64,000 bases of DNA from Agrostemma githago (Eukaryota; Streptophyta; Magnoliopsida; Caryophyllales; Caryophyllaceae), in assembly GCA_958450325.1 (NCBI GenBank), contig OY288243.1:36818678-36882677 (forward strand). The letters are read 5' to 3'. The notes beneath the pieces are model-generated. The model was not told where the DNA came from. It saw only the letters and a list, made by a program, of their open reading frames with translations, and ran no database searches. Of the stretch, positions 58,520-64,000 are shown piece by piece. A program made the position numbers and the translations under genes. Position 1 is the first letter of the stretch. Each line of letters begins with the position of its first letter.

Positions 58520-58765
58520 GGCTGAACAAGAATACAGGCAGTTTTTTACTTTTACTAAAAAAGGCGGAGGACGGTCAAAAATGTCGACGGCTCCGACCAC
58601 CCCAATGTCAAAAAGGAAAATTTTTAAGAGAAATAAGAAGATACAGATTTATACTCGTTGCATGTTCACACTCGCGTCTTTCACACACAAACGAGCAGGG
58701 GGCAATAGGGGGAGCCCCCCCTGTTGCCGAAATTGGGAAAAGTGAACCCCCCAACGCAAATCAAA
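58520..58765 (+). other. Element C region after pol
   Basis: Sequence after the integrase stop. It carries a gggggcaatagggggagccccccc motif that foreshadows the array's hairpin core. No ORF. Confidence 0.5.
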
Positions 58766-59515
58766 AGCCACCCTGCTTACCCCTGGGCAGGCAGGGGGCA
58801 GGCCCTCTGGACTTTGGACAAAAGCCAGGGACAGGCCGTACTAACAAGGACTGGGGGCAGGCCCCCCAACCTTGTATAAAAAACGCGAAAAGCCACCCTG
58901 CTTACCCCTGGGCAGGCAGGAGGCAGGCCCCCTGGACTTTGGACAAAAGCCAGGGACAGGCCGTACTAACAAGGACTGGGGGCAGGCCCCCCAACCTTGT
59001 ATAAAAAAAAAAAAAAACACGAAAGCTACCCTGCTTACCTCTGGGCAGGCAGAGGGCAGCCCCCTGGACTTTGGACAAAAGCCAGGGACAGGCCGTACTA
59101 ACAAGGACTGGGGGCAGGCCCCCCAACCTTGTATAAAAAACACGAAAGCTACCCTGCTTACCTCTGGGCAGGCAGGGGGCAGGCCCTTTGGACTTTGGAC
59201 AAAAGCCAGGGACAGGCCGTACTAACAAGGACTGGGGGCAGCCCCCCAACCTTGTATAAAAAAAACACGAAAGCTACCCTGCCTACCTCTGGGCAGGCAG
59301 GGGGCAGGCCCCCTAGACTTTGGGCAAAAAGCAGGGACATGCCATACTAACAAGGACTGGGGGCAGGCCCCCCAAACTTGTATAAAAAACGCAAAAGCCA
59401 CCCTGCTTGCCTTTGGGCAGGCAGGGGGCAGGCCCCCCGGACATTAAACAAATGCCAGAGGCAGGCGAGACTAACAAGGACTGGGGGCAGGCCCCCCAAC
59501 CTTGTATAAAAGTGA
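58766..59515. repeat. Six-unit 124-bp tandem array of element C
   Basis: Units begin aaagc(c/t)accctgc at about 58766, 58890, 59022, 59145, 59270 and 59394. Period differences come mainly from an A run of 6-15. Each unit contains ctgggcaggcagggggcagg, actttggacaaaagccaggg, actaacaaggactgg, a strong inverted repeat gggggcaggcccccc and a cttgtataaaa stretch. It lies between the convergent sense pol and antisense gene. Reading frames through it (up to 117 codons) are repeat artefacts. An amplified 3' tandem repeat is characteristic of Retand-type elements. Confidence 0.9.
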
Positions 59516-59791
59516 AACAAACAGGAGCCCTCCTACCTACAGGCAGGCAGACTGCGAATCAAGTTCATAAGGAATCAAAATATACAAAAGCAAACAGAAA
59601 ATTCACATATAAAAGAAAAAGTAGTGTCAAAGGAATACAAGACAAGAGTTTTCAAAACAAATGGTTACAATCAAGAGTACGGCAGCCGGCCACCAAAGGG
59701 CTCGGCGCGCAAAGAAGTAAGGAAATTAAAACATTGGCACAGGCGCAGCAGGGGACGAGCAAGAGCCCTCTGAGGAAGACTGCCCTCCATG
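59516..59791. other. 3' flank of the C antisense gene
   Basis: Between the array and the stop of the antisense gene; A-rich on the plus strand, thus T-rich downstream of the minus-strand stop. The 3' end of the antisense transcript probably lies here, but no clear AATAAA is present on the minus strand. Confidence 0.4.
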
Positions 59792-62141
59792 TTAAGCAGG
59801 GGGAGCGTCTGGGCCGGAAGCAGCAGCTCCCTCAGACAGCCTGCGCATTTGAGCTTCATCCTTAGCAGTGTAAAGGGCTCGGAAAGCATCTTCGTCAAAA
59901 CCCGGGAACATCTCCCTAACAGCTTCCATGACAACCTTCAGGCAGGAGTTAGCACCGTTAACGAAGCCCGCCGACACAGCCGTTTCCACCTCCTGAAGAA
60001 TCTCATCCCTCTCTTTCTCCCAATCCACGGTCTTCGCCGCCAGATCGCCGAGGGCCGCCTGCAGATCAGAGTTTGCCTTGGAAAGGCGCTCCCCGAGGTC
60101 AATAACGCTCTTCTTAGCATGGTCCAGTTCAGCCAAAGCCTTTCTGGCCTGCTCCAATTCAGCAAAGGCCTGCTGTGCTCTCTTGGACTCCTCCCCCAGG
60201 CGAGACACTTCCCTGGTAGCCTTCTCGCTCTCAGACTTCCAGTGGATCGCCTGACCCCTGGCCTCTTCTAGCTCAGTCTCCTTTTTCGCCAGCTGATCCT
60301 TCAGGCTGGCAATGAGAGCAACATCCCTCTCAACTGCAGAAAGGCGGTCAGAGTTGGCCAGTTCCTCATCACTCAGGCGACCAAGGGCAGCCAGCTCCGC
60401 GGAAGCCTGCATAATTCGGGAGGTGCGCTTAATGTACTGGGTCACTTGACTGGTAGCAGACTTGACAGTCTTGAGAAGATGGTCTGTTAGAACTGCCCCT
60501 GAGTCGGAGAGTAGGGCGGAAACATCTTGGCTGTCGCCTGCATTATAATGGAACTCAACGTTCTCCTCAGAGAAAAGGGTGGCGGGAATCTCCGGAGCAA
60601 AACGCTTGGGTTCAGGCGTGGAAGTCTCCAAGTCCACCACCTGGTCAGCACTGGGAGCCTCCCGACTCCTCTTTCTAGTCAGTGCCCGGGGGGTACTCTC
60701 CCCAGTCTCCTCGGAACCTGCGGCCCGCGACCCCGGGGGAATATGAACCCCTGCTGAAAAGCCCTCTTGCCTGCCAACAGGCGAAGGGGTAGCCTCGAAA
60801 GCAATTGCCTTCGCAGCTGGAGAGGGGGTGGCCTCAGAAACCGCCGTCTTGGCAGCCGTGACTCGAGGAGGAGGGGGAAGCCTTGGCCTACTGAATGTCA
60901 GGCCCTTCAAATGCTTCATCAGATTCTTCTCGCCTCTCTTAAAACCAGGGGGAAGAGAAGGGCGACTTTGGATAACAGTGAGATTCTCGTCCAGGCCCAG
61001 GCGTCTCACCTCCCCTTTTCTCCAAATAAAAGTGGCAAGAGCTGCAGGACAAAACAAACAGGCTGTCAAGGCATTTTCAAAAGAAAAAAGAGTAAGAAAG
61101 AATCACCAGCACTCCTGAACTACCTTTATCTAGACCCGGATTCATGCCCAACCGGGTCAAATAATTGTCAGTCGCTATAAGCTCCGCATGAGGGAGCCAT
61201 AAGGTGGGGCCATACACCCCATACTTGTTAGTGTGGCCAGCAAAGTAGGCCGTCAACTCCTTCTCCTTCTCACTTAGCTTAACCTCCAAGGCCTTTCCAC
61301 CCACGCCAGGGTGGTACTCCTCAGGGGTCTCCATCCTGGTGTGGACATGATTCCTGAAATGACGAGGAATCCTCCACCCATGGATGTTGTGTATGTAAAG
61401 GAAGTTGTTCTTCCAGTCCCTCAAGCTGTCCATACCAGGCCACACCAAACAATGTCCCTTCTGCCTCAAGAGGGACCAATAACCAGGGGAGCCCGTACTC
61501 CCAGAAGAAACCATCTGTAAACCCACCATAAACCGCAGGGCGTCGATGGAAGGCTCCATGCGGTGGAAAAGACAGGTCCAGACATATGAGATCAGCGCCC
61601 TGACAGCTGTGGCTGTCAGCTGGGCGACGGCGACGTTCATACGCCTGAAGATCTCCTCTAAAGCAGGATGGAGGGGAAAGCGAAGGCCAAACTCTAAACA
61701 TTTATGGTAAACCGCTATGCACCCATCCGGGGGGTTGCATACAGTATCCTTTTCGCCGGGAACAACAACTGTATACCCCTCCCCGAAGTTATAGAGCCGC
61801 TCAATCACAACGGCGGCGTTCTTAGCAAGGATCGACTCCCGATTTTTCGGGTCAGGGAAAGTACTCAGAGGGATGCGGTATTTAGCCTTGTCTAAGTAGT
61901 AAACCCTACCCCTTTCCCGACGAACGAGGGGGCCGGAAGTTCGGGAAGGGTTAACTTCCAACGCTTCGTCGTCCGAGTCGATAGCATCAAATGAAGGGGG
62001 GTCAGGAGAATTACCGCCCCCACTGCCCGCCGAGTGCTCTTCCTCAAGACCAACCTCCCTAGAGGAGGAGGCAAAATCCATCCCTTCTCCCCTCTTTGAC
62101 GGGCCGATAAGGGGCAAAATCCGTTCACGGGTTCTAGACAT
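59792..62141 (-). CDS. Spliced antisense gene of element C (Transposase_28-like)
   Basis: Exon 1 is 62141-61124 (1018 nt), intron 61123-61042 (82 nt, GTAGTT...TCCTGCAG, phase 1), exon 2 is 61041-59792 (1250 nt). The sum is 2268 nt, exactly 756 codons including the stop, so the 755-aa frame is intact. The acidic, Ser-rich N-terminus is followed near residues 140-330 by a domain with CLEFGLRFPLHPALEEIFRR, VAQLTATAVRALISYVW and MVGLQMV. It resembles the family named 'putative gypsy type transposon' (Pfam Transposase_28, from memory). After a Pro/Ser-rich linker comes a long coiled coil (about 555-700) with repeated ELEQARKAL, ELDHAKK and EKERDEIL heptads. A TATA box (62386-62393) and a G-box support its own promoter. 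The role is unknown. Confidence 0.7.
61042..61123 (-). other. Intron of the C antisense gene
   Basis: An AAAG|GTAGTT donor and a pyrimidine-rich TTTGTTTTGTCCTGCAG acceptor, 82 nt. Removing it joins GLDK to ALATFIW in frame. Without splicing, exon 1 reads into a stop within the intron. Confidence 0.7.
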
Positions 62142-62714
62142 GTTACTCTAAAAAAGATGCGAAAAAAAGGAAATCGAAGAAAGAAAAAGATTGGAGAATG
62201 AAAATCTGACCTAAGATCGCCTGACAGCACGTCACAAGCCCGAAGAAAGAGTCTCTCAGGGAAATAGGGGTGCAAGGTTGGATACGATCCGTCAATACTC
62301 AAGGGTTTTTGACAAGACAAAGAGAATGAGGGAATGTCGAAGGAAAAGAATGATTGGAAAAAGTGAAAGAATGAATGACTGATCGCTTTTATAGAAAGAA
62401 AGGCATGCCAAGAGTCGCCCAACCCTCAGGAATTCACCCAAGGGCTGCGGTCCACGTGTCGCCCCTAGGAAGGTTTGCTCTAGGCAGCTTCCCAAGAAAA
62501 ACCTCGGGAGGACCAAAGGGTGTCAGAAGATTGGTCACCCTATGACGTCCCCCCTAAAAAAAAAAAAAAAAAATCGCAATACACAAACGCATTGCCTGAT
62601 CTTCATTTCATTAAGCCTTACAAAGGAAAGTTACATCTTAAGACAGATACGAAAAGAAAAATACATAAGGCCCAAAAGTTCCGGCCTGACAGAAATCAAA
62701 CGCGCCACGCAGGC
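62142..62714 (-). promoter_or_regulatory. Promoter and leader of the C antisense gene
   Basis: On the minus strand: a G-box/ABRE-like GCGACACGTGG (62462-62452), then 58 nt, then TATAAAAG (62393-62386), then a leader of about 215 nt to the ATG at 62141. Upstream is an A18 run (62556-62573), T18 on the minus strand, which separates this unit from the second antisense ORF. The G-box to TATA spacing equals that in the element's own 5' LTR. Confidence 0.5.
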
Positions 62715-63296
62715 CTAGTCATCGCCCAAATCTGGGGAACAATCCCCAGGGCTGCCTGGACTCCCGAGAGCCGAACCCCAGTCCCAGTCTGGGGAGCCCT
62801 GGAAAGGGTCATCAGAAGCTCCGTCTTCATCCCTGTCGCTCAGGCAACCAAGACCCTCGCTGTCATCAGAGTCATGGCTGCTATCTTCCCAGTCCCTTCC
62901 AAAAGGAACGGCCCGGGACTCGTCGCAGGTGCGACAGCCTGTCTTCTTCACAGGCGAAGAGGGACCTGACGCCAAGGAGGAATCAGTGTCAGAGTTGGGA
63001 TCAAATTGCTCAGGGTGCAGCCATGGAAAGCACTCATGGCATCCCCTGTCATAACAGCCCCCTCCCTGGGAGCAACGCCTAAACCTAGGCGCAGCAGGAG
63101 GCGAGGACCTCTTAGGGCGTTTGCCCATCCTAACAGAGGCCTTCTGACTCCTCCGGCGAAAATGAAGTCGTGAACGGCGACTCCGGCGAACAGCTAGGTA
63201 AGCAGCACGAGCATATTGAAGCCTCCAAAAACCTCTGAAGATGAAAGTAACATGCCTAACTCCACGACGAGTTACACTTTTTTTGATCCAAGCCAT
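62715..63296 (-). CDS. Second antisense ORF of element C, unknown protein
   Basis: 193 codons from ATG 63296, intact. The protein is strongly bipartite. Residues 1-65 are very basic (KKSVTRRGVRH; VRRSRRSRLHFRRRSQK; GKRPKRSS). Residues 70-90 and 118-122 carry Cys (RRCSQGGGCYDRGCHECFPW; TGCRTCDES). The C-terminal third is acidic, Ser/Asp-rich and Gly-rich (DSSHDSDDSEG; SDRDEDGASDD; GDCSPDLGDD). I do not recognise the family. The basic, then Cys-rich, then acidic plan fits a nucleic-acid-binding or chromatin-interacting protein, which is inference only. A TATAAATT box lies 59 nt upstream (63362-63355). Confidence 0.5.
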   Translation of the reverse strand: MAWIKKSVTRRGVRHVTFIFRGFWRLQYARAAYLAVRRSRRSRLHFRRRSQKASVRMGKRPKRSSPPAAPRFRRCSQGGGCYDRGCHECFPWLHPEQFDPNSDTDSSLASGPSSPVKKTGCRTCDESRAVPFGRDWEDSSHDSDDSEGLGCLSDRDEDGASDDPFQGSPDWDWGSALGSPGSPGDCSPDLGDD

Positions 63297-63472
63297 GACT
63301 AAAGAGAAAGAATGAAGATTGGAAATGGGTCATAAAAATAGTGAAGGAGGATGCAATTTATACAGAAAACAGAAGCAGGGCATTAATGGTGCCCCAACCA
63401 CTTCCGCAGGGAAGAGAGCCAATCATCGAACTGGCACACTGCCCAAAAATTCTCTAGGCAAAGGAGGGTAAT
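63297..63472 (-). promoter_or_regulatory. Putative promoter of the second C antisense ORF
   Basis: Minus-strand TATAAATT at 63362-63355, with a leader of about 30 nt to the ATG and an inverted CCAAT (gattgg, minus) near 63420. It ends at the LTR start 63473, preceded by the purine-rich aaaggagggtaat. Confidence 0.4.
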
Positions 63473-64000
63473 TGTAGACACCCGCATTTTGACTGCTAAG
63501 TGTCTATGGCAGTTTCCAAAAAACACCCGATGATGATCGGACGCTAACGTGCTTCTATGCGCTCGGATACGGGCTCAAATCCATTAATCGCTGGCTAACA
63601 CACTTACAGAGTACAAATCTCACAAAATCAACCTCGAATCCAGGCCCAGCGGACCGTTCCGAGCCAAACAAGACTAATTTGGGCCAAAACCGACACCGGA
63701 ATTAAAACCGACTTTTTGCGATTGGGTCAACCCTGGTCAAGGTCGTTTCCGAGACATACAAAACAACCATTCACAACATCAAAAGTCCAACTCAAGAAGC
63801 AAAAGCAACAGTCCATCTTCAGACGGGCCATCAGGTCAAGTCCGTCAAGGCAAAACCCTAGACACTAAAGTGCATGGGCAATGCCTATATAAGCAACCCC
63901 ATGCACACTCAATTTCACAACTTTACAACCCCAAAAAAATATCAAACTCAAACCCTAATTTCAACCCTAATCAAACCCTAGCAATTCCACACTAGCAAAA
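63473..64000 (+). mobile_element. Tat/Ogre-type LTR, 5' part, runs off the window
   Basis: TGTAGACACCCGCATTTTGA start in plus orientation, homologous over its visible length to the U3 ends of the A and B LTRs (inverse of 45494-44980 and 14480-13950). It has TATATAAG at 63886-63893, about 413 bp in. Unlike A and B, no ACTCGRYCGAGT palindromes precede its TATA box. It most likely belongs to an element inserted into C, with gtaat or taat as the possible target site. Confidence 0.75.
63886..63893 (+). promoter_or_regulatory. TATA box of the right-edge LTR
   Basis: TATATAAG followed by a CA-rich leader, at the position where A and B have their TATA boxes relative to the LTR start. Confidence 0.55.

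Larger units (their letters stand above)
52052..63472 (+). mobile_element. Element C: Retand-like Tat retrotransposon with antisense genes
   Basis: Plus-strand element: 5' LTR 52052-52718, PBS 52721-52739, gag/PR/RT/RNase H/integrase with lesions (52808-58519), a six-unit tandem array (58766-59515), then two minus-strand genes (59792-62141, 62715-63296). An amplified tandem repeat after pol is the feature that defines Retand, a Tat-lineage family of Silene. Its 3' LTR is not in the window, because a Tat/Ogre-type LTR begins at 63473. It is more GC-rich than its surroundings. Confidence 0.85.

Noticed and set aside
58766..59515. CRISPR-like regular repeat array
   Set aside because: Units are contiguous 124-bp tandem copies without unique spacers, in a plant retrotransposon 3' region.
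63473..64000. The right-edge LTR as element C's own 3' LTR, suggested by the purine-rich aaaggagggtaat before it
   Set aside because: It has no similarity to C's 5' LTR (52052-52718) and is clearly homologous to the A and B LTRs.

Overview
The window is a repeat-dense stretch of plant nuclear DNA. It contains large-LTR non-autonomous retrotransposons, Tat/Ogre-type Ty3 elements with antisense genes, RPA-carrying Helitrons, a Stowaway-type MITE and AT-rich filler. I see no intact cellular gene, rRNA, functional tRNA or CRISPR array. A Retand-like element (Tat lineage with an amplified 3' tandem repeat, a design known from Silene) makes a Caryophyllaceae host a reasonable guess. That is inference.

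Left part (1-10590): the 3' end of a plus-strand large-LTR element (internal 1-300, 3' LTR 301-10259) sits in an older Tat-type LTR (remnant 10260-10590). A minus-strand Helitron (1722-about 9246) with a broken RPA1-like gene split the 3' LTR, and a solo LTR (2552-6041, TSD gttaa) later split the Helitron.

Middle part (10591-31574): an AT-rich repeat tract and a Stowaway-type MITE (11428-11609) are followed by a complete minus-strand Tat/Ogre-like element A (11612-29517, TSD gagta, Arg-type PBS). It keeps gag (17335-18273) but has no pol. A plus-strand non-coding LTR element D (18894-25441) is nested in its leader. A SINE-like tRNA head lies at 29695-29760.

Right part (31575-64000): a second Helitron copy (31575-42836) is split by a complete LARD-like element (31853-42069, 3.6-3.7 kb LTRs, iMet-type PBS, TSD ttcgg) and then cut by Tat/Ogre-like element B (from 42837, minus). 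B carries its 3' LTR, a plus-strand antisense gene with an intron (46164-47972) and a broken pol (48359-51113). B's RT is split by a large-LTR fragment (51114-52051). That fragment holds Retand-like element C (52052-63472, plus), with a lesioned gag-pol, a six-unit 124-bp tandem array and two antisense genes. One antisense gene is spliced and apparently intact (755 codons). A further Tat-type LTR (63473 onward) interrupts C.

Two observations stand out. (1) A four-palindrome module (consensus ACTCGRYCGAGT at offsets of about 0, 21-23, 70-74 and 92-95 bp) occurs eight times: just upstream of the TATA box and again downstream in the A and B LTRs, and in the intron of B's antisense gene. Its geometry is kept while its spacers differ. 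(2) Element C has a divergent gene layout: broken sense gag-pol, an intact spliced antisense gene, a second antisense ORF, putative private promoters, and a G-rich hairpin array where sense and antisense transcripts would meet.
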